Assembly (NCBI RefSeq): GCF_042477335.2
Contig: NC_091262.1
Location: 39,529,001 to 39,593,000 of the forward strand
DNA from: Ovis canadensis
Lineage: Eukaryota > Chordata > Mammalia > Artiodactyla > Bovidae
Reading direction: 5' to 3'
DNA length: 64,000 nucleotides
This document shows, piece by piece, positions 31,211-40,867 of the stretch. The notes beneath the pieces were generated by a model, which saw only the letters and a list, made by a program, of their open reading frames with translations, was not told the DNA's origin and ran no database searches. Each line of letters begins with the position of its first letter. Position 1 is the first letter of the stretch. The translations under genes and the position numbers were made by a program.

Positions 31211-31587
31211 GAGTCATCAAAGGTGGTAAGATCTTAAGGCACTCAGATCTCACAGAAGGAAATCACAAGAGGTGAACCTGATACTTGGCACAGCTTTTTG
31301 CCTTGAGGCATTTGCTGATTCTTAAGCAAAACCTAAAAGCAGAGAGTGCTTTGTTGAAACTGATCACTGAGAAAGCCAAGAGAAGGAGAAACAAAGTAGA
31401 AACCAGCAGCCAAGCAGATTGAAGCTAAGCAGGGTTTTTGTCATCTCAGCAAACTGGAGGAGCAAAGATGGGGGTTCAGGGCAAGAAGTGGAATCCTGGT
31501 GTGCACCCCAAGATTTCAGATGGGATCTGAAGCCTAGGAATGTGGACTAACCAGAAAGAGTCATTTCCGTTTTCACGAAGACTAAAG

Positions 31588-31705
31588 TTCGGTTCAGTCG
31601 CTCAGTCGTGTCCGACTCTGGGACCCCACGGACTGCAGCACTTCAGGATTCCCTGTCCAATACCAACTCCTGGAGTTTACCCAAACTCATGCCATAGACT
31701 AAAGC
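31588..31705 (-). mobile_element. BovB 3'-terminal fragment
   Basis: Antisense: 'ggttcagtcgctcagtcgtg', 'caatcccaactcctggagtt'-type text (here 'aataccaactcctggagttt'), 'ccaaactcatgccatagact'. Confidence 0.8.
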
Positions 31706-31869
31706 CTAATTTCAAATCTGCTCAATCCTAGACTGGATCACAATGATCCGCCCCTCCTTTGACTTCCAAGAACAAGAGTAAATCCTCTCAGAGTCTCAGG
31801 TTATCTTGCAATTCTTCATAAACAATATCTGACACTTCATAAGCAAATTATAAACCAACCGGGGTGTGT

Positions 31870-32076
31870 GTGTGTTGCTTGGTCAGTCATATCCAACTCT
31901 GCAACTCCATGGTCAGTAGCCTGCCAGGCTCCTCTGTCTACGGGATTCTCCAGGCAGGAATACTGGAGTGGGTAGCCATTCCACTCCCGGAGGGATATTC
32001 TCGACCCAGGGATCAAACCCAGGTCCCTCGCAGTGTGGGAAAATACTTTCACCATCTGAGCCACCAGAAAAGCCCA
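31870..32076 (-). mobile_element. Bov-tA SINE
   Basis: Antisense Bov-tA after a short GT run: 'ttggtcagtcatatccaact' to 'ttcaccatctgagccaccag'. 32080-32300 is AT-rich single-copy DNA. Confidence 0.9.
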
Positions 32077-32302
32077 CAAAGCGTCCTAGGAGATGTGAAA
32101 GGCCAAAGACCAAGAGAAAGAAGAGACACAAAAACAGATCCAGGGAGATGTAATAGTGGAATTATCAGATAAGCTTTCAAGATAACTGCGAGCAATATGC
32201 CCAAGAAAATGAAGGACAAGATGGAGAATATTACTACTAATGAAAGATGAAAATGTGTTTTTAAAAATTCTAGAACTGAAAATATAATAACAAGAATTCC
32301 AT

Positions 32303-33388
32303 CAGTTCAGTTCAGTTCAGTCGCTCAGTCATATCTGACTCTTTGTGATCCCATGAATCACAGCACGCCAGGCCTCCCTGTCCATCACCAACTACTGGAC
32401 GGAGTTCACTCAAACTCAGGTCCATCGAGTCAGTGATGCCATCCAACCATCTCATCCTCTGTCGTCCCCTTCTCCTCCTGCCCCCAATCCCTCCCAGCAT
32501 CAGAGTCTTTTCCAATGAGCCAACTCTTCACATGAGGTGGCCTAAGTACTGGAGTTTCAGCTTTAGCATCATTCCTTCCAAAGAAATCCCAGGGCTGATC
32601 TCCTTCAGAATGGACTGGTTGGATCTCCTTGCAGTCCAAGGGACTCTCAAGAGTCTTTTCTAACACCACAGTTCAAAAGCATCAATTCTTCAGCGCTCAG
32701 CTTTCTTCACAGTTCAACTCTCACATCCATACATGACCACAGGAAAAACCATAGCCTTGACTAGTCGGACCTTTGTTGGCAAAGTAATGTCTCTGCTTTT
32801 GAATATGCTATCTAGGTTGGTCATAACTTTCCTTCCAAGGAGTAAGTGTCTTTTAATTTCATGGCTGCAGTCACCATCTGCAGTGATTTTTGGAGCCCCC
32901 CCAAAATGAAGTCTGTCACTGTTTCCACTGTTTCCCCATCTATTTCCCATGAAATGATAGGACCAGATGCCATGATCATCGTTTTCTGAATGTTGAACTT
33001 TAAGCCAACTTTTTCGCTCTCCTTTTTCACTTTCATCAGGAGGGTTTTTAGTTCCTCTTCACTTTCTGCCATAAGGGTAGTGTCATCTGCATATCTGAGG
33101 TTATTGATATTTCTCCTGGCAATCTTGATTCCAGCTTGTGCTTCTTCCAGCCCAGCGTTTCTCATGATGTACTCTGCATAGAAGTTAAATAAGCAGGGTG
33201 ACAATATACAGCCTTGACGTACTCCTTTTCCTATTTGGAACCAGTCTGTTGTTCCATGTCCAGTTCTAACTGTTGCTTCCTGACCTGCATATAGGTTTCT
33301 CAAGAGGCAGGTCAGGTGCTCTGGTATTCCCATCTCTTTCAGAATTTTCCACAGTTTCTTGTGATCCACACAGTCAAAGGCTTGATTT
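32303..33388 (-). mobile_element. BovB LINE, 5'-truncated in RT
   Basis: Antisense BovB of about 1.09 kb. The minus frame 32821-33396 (191 codons) covers the RT palm from the VDHKKLWKILKEMGIPEHL motif through KGVRQGCILSPCLFN and an intact catalytic LRYADDTTLMAES box. The fingers and the endonuclease are absent. The plus-strand left end has (TTCAG)n repeats, which are the element's 3' tail. Confidence 0.93.
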
Positions 33389-33394
33389 AATAGC

Positions 33395-33512
33395 AAATAA
33401 GGCCATGCTGCACGTAGGATCTAGTTTCCTGACCCGGAATCGAGGACCTCCTTTGCACTGGGAGTGCAAAGTCTTAGCCACTGAACCACCAGCGAAGTTC
33501 CCCCTTATTTTT
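33395..33512 (-). mobile_element. CHR-type SINE
   Basis: Antisense CHR: 'cacgtaggatctagtttcct', 'gcaaagtcttagccactgaa', 'ccaccagcgaagttccc'. Confidence 0.8.
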
Positions 33513-33544
33513 TTTAACCTTTACCACAAACCTACAAGGTAGAT

Positions 33545-33705
33545 ATTATTATCATTTCCCATTTTTACAAAGAGACACAGAGACGTTAAGTACCTTATAC
33601 AAGGTCACACAGTTTCCAAGTGGGGAAACCAGGAATTGAACTCCCAGAGCTTGATTTTAGAATCTATGCTTGTAACCTCTAAGTTCCACAGCCTCTACCT
33701 AACTC
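33545..33705 (-). mobile_element. MIR SINE
   Basis: Reverse MIR: 'atttttacaaagagacacag', 'acaaggtcacacagtttcca', 'ggaattgaactcccagagct'. An ancient mammalian repeat. Confidence 0.8.
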
Positions 33706-33814
33706 CCATGCCCCTTTCATCTATCAATTCTTGCACATTTAACCCTGAGGCCAAAAGATGGCTCCCCTAACATCTCCCTCTAGAGTGCTTTTGGTGGTAA
33801 GGTAGCCTCATAGA

Positions 33815-33898
33815 GCAAAGGGCGCACGTGACTAGGACTTGGAAAATCTGGGCTACTGCCCTAGCTCTGCCGCTCCATTCCGTGATTCTGTATTTATT
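33815..33898 (+). mobile_element. MIR SINE, 5' part (split)
   Basis: 'ggacttggaaaatctgggct' and 'gccctagctctgccgctcca' are sense MIR. The element resumes at 34262 after a CHR insertion. Confidence 0.65.
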
Positions 33899-33899
33899 T

Positions 33900-34258
33900 T
33901 CAATTAATTAATTAAAGTTTAAAAATTATTTATTTGTTTGTTTTTGGCTGCACTGGATCTTCACTGCCGAGCAAGTTTGTCTTTAGTTGCAGTGAGCAGG
34001 GTCTCTCTAGCTGCGGCGCGTGAGCTTCTCACCACGGTGGCTTCTCTAGCGGTGGCGCACAGGCTCTACGGCGCATGCGCCTCAGTGCTTGCAGCGCCCG
34101 GGCTCTAGATAAGAGCACAGGCTCGGTAGTTGTAGTGCAGGAGCTTCGTTGCTCCTCAGCACATGGGACCTGCCCGAATCAGGGATCGAACCTGTGTCCC
34201 CAGTACTAGCAGGCTGATTCTTAACCACTGGCCCTCCAGTGAAGCCCTGTGGTCCCTC
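33900..34258 (-). mobile_element. CHR-type SINE, long
   Basis: Antisense CHR with an AT-rich tail side (33900-33945), repeated 'gcttctc' units with CpG-rich sequence ('ctacggcgcatgcgcctcag'), ending 'gccctccagtgaagccctg'. It is inserted into a MIR. Confidence 0.85.
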
Positions 34259-34261
34259 CCT

Positions 34262-34350
34262 CCTGTGCTCATCAATTTTCTTCACCTAGCAAACAGGGGT
34301 AATGATACCTATCTCAGGATTCTGATGGAGATTAAATGCCTCTAAAGACC
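34262..34350 (+). mobile_element. MIR SINE, 3' part (split)
   Basis: 'cttcacctagcaaacagggg', 'taatgatacctatctcagga', 'gattaaatgcctctaa' continue the MIR begun at 33815. 34351-34790 has no recognised feature. Confidence 0.65.
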
Positions 34351-34794
34351 TATCACTACTCAAAAAGGGAGCTCCGGGGTGAGGCAAATCTGAACATCTC
34401 ATTCTCTGAAATCTCCCTTCTGGTGCCAGATGTTGAGGGGATTTTTTTAAAACTTTATCTAAATTTTAATAATAATTTTTTTAAAAAAGGATGGATTTGA
34501 CAGTAGAAATAAATCACATTTACAGGCAAAAATAACACTGGCAGGACTAGTTCTGGGCAAAACCATCAAGAGGATAAAATGAGGTGGGGGAACCCCTCCT
34601 CTCTCCTTCTGTCATGTTCTTGCTCACTCAGGGGTGGGAGGGGCAGATAACCACCTTCATTCCCACAGCAGCTGCCCCAAGCCCACCCAGCACCTTCCAG
34701 AGAGTTTCCATCATATTCAGGACTCCTTCATGAACCCTCAGCCCCCAGCAGAACATTCCCAGGCTACTGCTTTCTATTAGATAAAGGGAGAAGG

Positions 34795-34872
34795 GGTCTC
34801 GAACTGACTTTTGGACACAGAGGGAGAAGGGGAGGGACAAATTGAGAGAGCAGCATTGACATATATACACTC
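34795..34872 (+). mobile_element. L1 3' UTR, left part (split by SINE)
   Basis: 'gaactgacttttggacacag' then 'gcattgacatatatacactc', sense bovine L1 3' UTR, interrupted by a GT run plus Bov-tA; it continues at 35139. Confidence 0.75.
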
Positions 34873-34881
34873 TCTGTGTGT

Positions 34882-34922
<41 letters not shown>
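34873..34922. repeat. (TG)n microsatellite
   Basis: About 20 TG units with one interruption ('gtgtgtggtgtgtg...'). It lies at the tail end of the antisense SINE that follows. Likely length-polymorphic. Confidence 0.95.
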
Positions 34923-34925
<3 letters not shown>

Positions 34926-35138
34926 GGCTCAGTCATGCCCAACTCGTTGTGACCCCATGGACTGTAGCCTGCCAGGCTCCTCTGTCCATGAGATTCTCCA
35001 AGCAAGAATACTGGAGCAGGTTGCCATTTCCTTCTCTAGGGATCTTCCCAACCCAGAGATTGAACCCGAGTCTCTGGCATCTCGTGCACTGGCAGGCAGG
35101 TTCTTTACCAGTAGCAGCACCTAGAAAGCCCCGCACCA
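34923..35138 (-). mobile_element. Bov-tA SINE inserted in L1
   Basis: Antisense Bov-tA from 'gctcagtcatgcccaactcg' to the reversed head ('caggttctttaccagtagca'). Confidence 0.9.
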
Positions 35139-35360
35139 CCATGTGTGAAATAGACGGCTAGCAGGAAGCTGCTGGATAGCACAGGGAGCTCCGCTTGGTG
35201 CTCTGTGATGACCTAGAAGGGGGTGGGAGGGAGGCTCCAGAAGGAGGGAATATATGTATACATATAGTTGATTCATGTTGCTGTACAGCAGAAATTAACA
35301 CAGCAGTGTAAAGCAATGACACTCTGTTTAAAATTTTTTTAATTAAAAAAAAAACATAGG
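35139..35360 (+). mobile_element. L1 3' UTR, right part
   Basis: 'caccatgtgtgaaatagacg', 'agctgctggatagcacaggg', 'gttgctgtacagcagaaatt', ending in an A-rich tail (35340-35356). Continuation of 34795-34872. Confidence 0.85.
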
Positions 35361-35440
35361 GAGGTGCTTCATACTCATGTGACTGAGACCCCTCCTTTGC
35401 AAATAGCCCTGACCCTGTAGGATTCAAAGTGAGCTGCTTG

Positions 35441-35597
35441 GGGATGAAGAGAGAGGAAGAGAGAAACAGAGATGGGAGACAGATTCGGAGGGAGACAAAG
35501 GAAGAAGGAGAGAAAGAATGAAAGAGAGGGGGCAAAGAGGTGCAGGAGTCGGGGGAAGAAGAAATAAGGAAAAGAAAGAGAAGGGGAAGGGATGCAG
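35441..35597. repeat. Polypurine (GA-rich) tract
   Basis: About 155 bp that is over 90% purine on the plus strand by eye (GAAGA/GAGAGA/GGGGAAG mixtures). It could be a decayed (GGAGA)n-type simple repeat. Confidence 0.85.
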
Positions 35598-35723
35598 ATG
35601 TGTAATGGTTGGACCATATGTGGAAATTGAAAAGCAAAAAACATCATCACTCGGTGGTGACAGAAAGGCTGATAAGGAAATCAAGAGAAAACCCAGATTT
35701 GAGGAAAGTAGCCTGTGGAAGGG

Positions 35724-36016
35724 GCTTCCGTGGTGGCGCTAGTGGTAAAGAATCTGCCTGTCAATGCCCGAGACACACGTTTGATCCCTGATCTGGGAAG
35801 ATCCCACATGCTGCAGAGCAACTAAGCCCTGGGAGCTGCAACTACTGAGCCACGTGTCACAACTACTGGAGCCCATGAATCCTAGATCCTGTGCCCTGCA
35901 ACAAGAGAAGCCACCACAATGAGAAGCCGGCACACTGCAACTGGAGTAGCCCCCGCTGTCTGCAACTAGAGAAAGCCAGAGCGCAGAATCTCTAGAACAG
36001 CCAAAAAAAAAAAAAG
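35724..36016 (+). mobile_element. CHR-type SINE, full length
   Basis: Sense CHR: tRNA-like head ('ggggcttccgtggtggcgct', 'ttgatccctgatctgggaag'), body with repeated 'gcaactactg' and 'aagccaccacaatgagaagc', ending in an A-run at 36003-36015. 36017-36245 has no recognised feature. Confidence 0.88.
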
Positions 36017-36249
36017 TTAATATAATTTTAAAAAAGGACCGGGTAAGGGGAGAAGTAGAACTGCAGTGCAGGCATGCACGGGCACACGGCCTCAGGCAGG
36101 CCCATGGCAGCTGCCCTGGGATGGTCCCTCACTAGTGGCCTGCCCTGAAGCAAACGGGCCAGACTTTCCCACCTCTTCAGTGACCAGATGCTAGTGTGGG
36201 CTGTCACCAAGAAGGGGCTCTAACCTTGGGAGAGATGCCTTTGTTTTTT

Positions 36250-36482
36250 GTTGTTGTTCAGTCACTAAGTCGTGCCTGACTCTTTGCGACCCCATGGACT
36301 GCAGCACACCAGGTTTCCCTGTCCTTCACCATCCCCCGAAGTTTGCTCAAACTCATGTCCATTGAGTCAGTGATGCCATTCAACCATCTCATCCTCTGTT
36401 GCCCCGTTCTCCTTCTGCCCTCAGTCTTTCCCAGCATCAGGCTCTTTGCATCAGGTGGCCAAAGTACTGGAGCTGCAGCATC
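36250..36482 (-). mobile_element. BovB 3'-end fragment
   Basis: Antisense: 'gttgttcagtcactaagtcg', 'catgtccattgagtcagtga', 'catcaggtggccaaagtact'. 5'-truncated. 36483-36985 has no recognised feature. Confidence 0.88.
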
Positions 36483-36994
36483 AGGAGCAATTGTTTAACC
36501 AGGAGCAATTCCAGGGGAGGGGCTCAGCTCTGGGCCACCAGCACCTGGAGGAAAGCATAGCTGAGACCTCAAGGAGGGGTCGGGCAGCTCGTCACAGCAG
36601 CCGCTGCTCCTTCCATCATCTTCTCAGACTTAAGTTCAGTCTCTGCTTGAAGTAAAGGATCACAGCTGATTTATTCAGACACAGAGATCTCTCGGACAGT
36701 AGACTTAAATTTACCTCCTGCCTTTGGAGAGCTCTCTTCAACAACTAACTCCAGCTTTGTCTGTCCACTGTGCATGGCCCCAGTTAAAAATGAGCACAAG
36801 AACGTGAACTTCTATCAGCAGGAAAACTCTGCAGACTGCTAACCATCGTAGAGTTTTGCCTTGGCATAAGTCCCTGCCTGTCAACCCTCCAGGTCCAATT
36901 ACCCTGTGAAAAGGGTTGTTACACGGGGTTTTTCCTTCTGTGTGGAATTTCTGGAATCTCCAAGGCGGGGACAATGGGAGACAGGTATCTACAT

Positions 36995-37232
36995 TTTGTT
37001 ATTGTTGTTCTTGCTGCACTGGGTCTTGTGTGTGTGTCTGACTCTCTGTGACCCCCACCCTGGGCTGTAGCCCTCCAGGCTCCTCTGCCATGGGGTGTCC
37101 CAGGCAAGAATACTGGAGTGGGATGCCATGTCCTTCTCCAAGGGATCTTCCTGACCCAGGGATCGAACCTGGGTCTCCTGCATTGCAGGCAGTCTCCCTA
37201 CCGTCTGAGCCACCAGGGAAGTCCATATGCCG
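36995..37232 (-). mobile_element. Bov-tA SINE
   Basis: Antisense with a TTG/TG-rich tail side; body 'ccaggcaagaatactggagt', head 'ccctaccgtctgagccacca'. Confidence 0.9.
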
Positions 37233-37233
37233 G

Positions 37234-37325
37234 GTATTAGTTGCCACATATGGGTTCTAGTTTCCTGACCAGGAATCGAACCCAGAACCCCTGCTTTGCA
37301 AGTGCAGATTGCACATGGGACCACA
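37234..37325 (-). mobile_element. CHR-type SINE fragment
   Basis: 'gttgccacatatgggttcta', 'gaccaggaatcgaacccaga', 'tttgcaagtgcagattgcac', antisense. 37330-37530 has no recognised feature. Confidence 0.7.
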
Positions 37326-37534
37326 AAACACAACTGGGATTGGCTACACACCTGCAGAACACTGCTGCCTTGAGGGGCTCACACCTCTTCCACCCTACAC
37401 GACTTTGGTGTCAGAGGTGAGCCCCACCAGGTGAAACCTACTATATCTATAGACAACTGCATATACTATTCATGGCTGGCAAAAAGGGCATTCCAGTTTA
37501 AGCTGAGCTGCTCCATTACCTATCCCCGCATTTG

Positions 37535-37650
37535 GAGAAGGAAATGGCATGGGATTTCTTGCCTGGGAAATGCCATGAGCAGAGGAGCCTGGTGGGCTAC
37601 AATCCATGGGATTGAAAATGAGCCAGACACGACTGAGCAAGCAAACATTA
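37535..37650 (+). mobile_element. BovA SINE
   Basis: Sense BovA with a small internal change: 'gagaaggaaatggcatggga', 'gagcctggtgggctacaatc', 'ccagacacgactgagcaagc'. Confidence 0.85.
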
Positions 37651-37699
37651 CATTTATCTCTAAACATCAGACTCTAGTTCTCCACAAAAGCTTTCCCAT

Positions 37700-37840
37700 G
37701 GCTTTCCCATGGCTTGAACATGCATAAGAACCCATAGGGGTGCTTGCTTACGATGCACATTTCTAGGCCGCTACCCCTAGAGATTCTGATTCAGTAGATG
37801 GCCTGTAGAAAACCATTGAAAAACAGCGCTCTAGGAAACA
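37700..37840 (-). mobile_element. MER5-like hAT element
   Basis: 'gatgcacatttctaggccgc', 'tagagattctgattcagtag', 'gaaaaccattgaaaaacagc'. Resembles the MER5-type non-autonomous hAT; orientation is tentative. Confidence 0.45.
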
Positions 37841-37971
37841 GTTCTGTCTAAGAGAACTTTCTGCAGTGATGGCCATGTTTTCTCTCAACACTATTCAGTA
37901 TAGTAGGCACCTAATAGGTGGCTAGTGTGATCAAGGGAGTGAATTTTAAGTTTTATTCAGTTCTGAAAAGT

Positions 37972-38092
37972 GAAAGTGTAATCTCTCAGTCGTGTTTGAC
38001 TCTTCCCAACCCCATGGACACGAAGGAGCCCAGCAGGCTCCTCTGTCCATGAAATTCTCCAGGCAAGAACACTGGAGTGGGTAGCCATTCAG
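37972..38092 (-). mobile_element. BovA SINE
   Basis: Antisense: 'ctcagtcgtgtttgactctt', 'gaagga/gcccagcaggctcc', 'gaacactggagtgggtagcc'. Confidence 0.85.
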
Positions 38093-38184
38093 TTTTAATC
38101 TATTTCAATTTAAATAGCTACATGTGACAAGGGTCACCGTCTTGAACAGCACAGCTTAGGACCTTGATGCCCAGAGTGCCCAGC

Positions 38185-38287
38185 AAACCAATAGCAGCTC
38201 CTGGGGGTTTGTTAGAAATGCAGAATTTCAGGTCCCACTCTAGACCTACTGAATCAGGATCTGCAGTCTAACAAGATGCCCAGGCAG
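38185..38287 (+). mobile_element. MER5-like hAT element, left part (split)
   Basis: 'ggtttgttagaaatgcagaa', 'tagacctactgaatcaggat', 'ctaacaagatgcccaggca'. It resumes at about 38417 after a CHR insertion. Confidence 0.6.
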
Positions 38288-38416
38288 GAGCTCCCTGGAG
38301 ATTCAGTGGCTAAGACTCCAAGCTTCCACTGCAGCAAGGAGTGGGTTTGATCCCTAGTCAGAGAACTATGATCTCACATGCCAAAAAATAATAATAATAA
38401 ATAAAAAATTTAAAAC
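38288..38416 (+). mobile_element. CHR-type SINE with TSD
   Basis: Sense CHR ('ggagctccctggagattcag', 'ggtttgatccctagtcagag') ending in an AATAAT/A tail. Flanked by AACAAGAT(G/C)CCCAGGCA, at about 38271-38287 and 38417-38433, a 17-bp duplication with one difference. Confidence 0.85.
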
Positions 38417-38500
38417 GAACAAGATCCCCAGGCAAACCATAAGTCAACGGAGGTTGACACTCACTTTCAAGAACATTTTGGTGCCTGACTGAGATGCCCC
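38417..38500 (+). mobile_element. MER5-like hAT element, right part
   Basis: After the duplicated 'aacaagatccccaggca' the element's text goes on for a few dozen bases with low identity. 38500-38725 has no recognised feature. Confidence 0.4.
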
Positions 38501-38729
38501 ATTTCTGAGCCACTTACCATCCGTTAACACCACTTTCTTGTTACAGACAAATTCTAATATCCAACTGTATTAACAGTCTAACCCAATCTTTACCCAGAAT
38601 GCTGGATTCTGATGTAACCAGCATTATTGGTTTAGAAGAAATAAGAGGATGTGTGTGCGTGTTAATATAAAGAGGGAAAGAGAAAGATGAAGTGATGGTG
38701 TAGTCAAGTTAGAATGGGTCCTATATGCT

Positions 38730-38890
38730 AGCCAAGGGTTTCAGCAATAGAGAACCATCAAAGATGTTAAGCAGGCAGATAAAATAAGTAGGGTTGATTT
38801 CTGACAATAAGGCTCCTAACTGTGGAGGATGGGGTAGAGGAGATGGCTGGTCACACAGGAATCTCCATTGTCTTATATGAAGTATAAGGG
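38730..38890 (+). mobile_element. Ancient mammalian repeat (family not named)
   Basis: 'caatagagaaccatcaaaga', 'tgttaagcaggcagataaaa' and 'gtggaggatggggtagagga' belong to a common old mammalian repeat also seen at 44410-44720 and 53245-53510. I cannot name it with certainty. 38900-39190 has no recognised feature. Confidence 0.4.
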
Positions 38891-39194
38891 TCTTATATGA
38901 AGTATACAGGGAGAAGCATTTGCTATCTAATCTTATTGCTAGATTTGAGGAACAGCAAATATTTAGGACTTACAAAACCTATCTATCCTCCAGCATCCAT
39001 GTCCACAAGTATCTCAACCCAGGTCTTCAGAATAATGTAGTACTCTCTTTTCTTGAGAGAAAATAACAGACGATTTTTGTATTTTTATCCCTAAGAGATA
39101 ATTTCTCAGCAATAAACCAGACGTCCACCATTTCTAGTAGTGAACTATTTGGGATCTGATTCACCCCTGCAACAACTGTTTGCTTCAAAAGTAT

Positions 39195-39395
39195 ACTTTT
39201 TTAAAATTTTATTTATTTTGAATTGAAGGATAATTGCTATACAATATTGGTTTCACTTCTGGCATACATCAACGTGAATTAGCCATAGGTATAAAGTACA
39301 CTTTTTTACACTCCGTTGTACAGCAGAAACTAACACAACATTACAAACCAATTATACTCAAGCAAAAATAATGTAAATACACATTTAAAAATAAA
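39195..39395. mobile_element. Two L1 3' ends, head to head
   Basis: 39195-39300 is an antisense L1 3' end ('ttttatttattttgaattga', 'ggcatacatcaacgtgaatt'). 39305-39395 is a sense L1 3' end ('ttgtacagcagaaactaaca', 'caattatactcaagc', A-rich tail). So two truncated L1s, or one inverted L1, meet here. 39400-39865 has no recognised feature. Confidence 0.65.
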
Positions 39396-39867
39396 GTGTA
39401 CTTTCTACACATTTTAAGGCTAAAATACAAGGAGGATATTCACGGAACACACATACTCAAAACAACGGACTTTCCTTTAGGTATCTTTCCCATTAGTATT
39501 CATGTAGTCTGTTGTCACAAACATGAAAATGAAAAATAGCTGCAGCTGGGGGTGGACTGAGGGCTGACATGCAAGGAAGTGAAGGACTCAACAAGTGTTC
39601 CTCATCTTTTATCTGGGCTCAGAAGTCCTTTGATGCACCCAAAGGGTGGAGATTGGTCAGCCAGGGTCTCTGAGAGGGAAAGAACCAAGAGATAGGACTC
39701 TGCTGATTTCTAGGCAATAGGGTTCTTTAGGCCATGCTGTTTTTCAAAGAATAACTTGGAGAAATGATTTCTCCCAGTACTCGAACACGATGGGCAAGAG
39801 AATAGCCCAGCAGAGCACTCAGAAGACATGTATTGACCCGATACATGTGGTCAATAAGAGGCAAGGA

Positions 39868-40165
39868 GAGGGACTTTCCTGTTAGTCCAGTGGTTAAGAA
39901 TCCACCTGCTGTGGAAGGGGACACAGGTTCAATGCCTGGACTGGGAAGATCCTACGTGCTGTAGAGCAACTAAGCCCGTTCACCACAACTACTGAGCCTG
40001 TGCTCCAGAGCCCGTGCTCCACAAGAGAAGCCACTGCAATGAGAAGCCTGTGCACTGCAACTCGAGAGCAGCCCCCACTCACTGCAACGAGAGAAAGCCT
40101 GCAAGCAGCAATGAAGACCCAGCACAGCCAAAAATAATAAATCAATAAAAAAATTTTTTTTAAAG
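39868..40165 (+). mobile_element. CHR-type SINE, full length
   Basis: Sense CHR: 'ggactttcctgttagtccag', 'gaagatcctacgtgctgtag', 'gagaagccactgcaatgaga', 'cccagcacagccaaaaataa', followed by an A/T tail. 40170-40640 has no recognised feature. Confidence 0.88.
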
Positions 40166-40644
40166 AGGCAAGGAGAGAAGAGGTGGATGAAGTCAGTGCC
40201 CCAAAGCTCAGGCAAGTCTGTTAGTGGAAGGACCAGTGAACTGAAACTTCTATCAACCCCACTAGGAGGACAAGTCCTTGGAGCAGTGGTCTCCAAACAA
40301 GGTGACACGTCCCAGGGAGTGGGCAAGGTGAACCACTGGGGCTTCAGAAGAAGAAATTAGAATCTCTATTTGTAGTTAAACTTTTTAACTTCAAAAGACA
40401 ATGAATTAAGTTTTGCTAAAACAAACCACAGATTGGCATCTGCCCTGAACTCCACTGGCACATCAGAGGGCCTCATGTCCAGTTAGGACGCAAGCCAGAA
40501 AATAGTTGTTGGAAGTGTGAACAGAGGTGTTAGGTTCCTTTCAGCATACTGTGATGTATTGTGTTTTTTCAATATTCCCATACATGTGGATTTATGTGTT
40601 ATATTATGTAGTTTTTACTAAATCCATCCTCTTAAAATGGGTCT

Positions 40645-40797
40645 GTTTGTGTGCTCACTCAGTCATGTCGAACTCTTTGCGACCCCATGAACTGTATCTC
40701 ACCAGAGCCCTCTACCCATGGGATTTTCCCAGGAAGAATACTGGAGTGGGCAGCCATTCCTCTCTCCAAGGGATCTTGACACTACAGTCATCGAAAT
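40645..40797 (-). mobile_element. Bov-tA SINE, partial
   Basis: Antisense: 'gctcactcagtcatgtcgaa', 'gatctcaccagagccctct'-type text, 'tctctccaagggatcttgac'. The tRNA head is incomplete. Confidence 0.85.
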
Positions 40798-40807
40798 AAT
40801 ACCACTT

Positions 40808-40867
40808 TCTGAACAAACTTATGGTTGCTGGGGGCACGGGATAGCTAGGTAGTTTGGGATGGACATG
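40808..40867 (+). mobile_element. L1 3' UTR scrap
   Basis: 'gaacaaacttatggttgctg' and 'agtttgggatggacatg' match sense L1 3' UTR. Cut by the BovB that starts at 40868. Confidence 0.5.

Noticed and set aside
34811-35161. ORFs with VCVCVCVC runs
   Set aside because: Translation of the (TG)n microsatellite and the adjoining SINE; no protein meaning.
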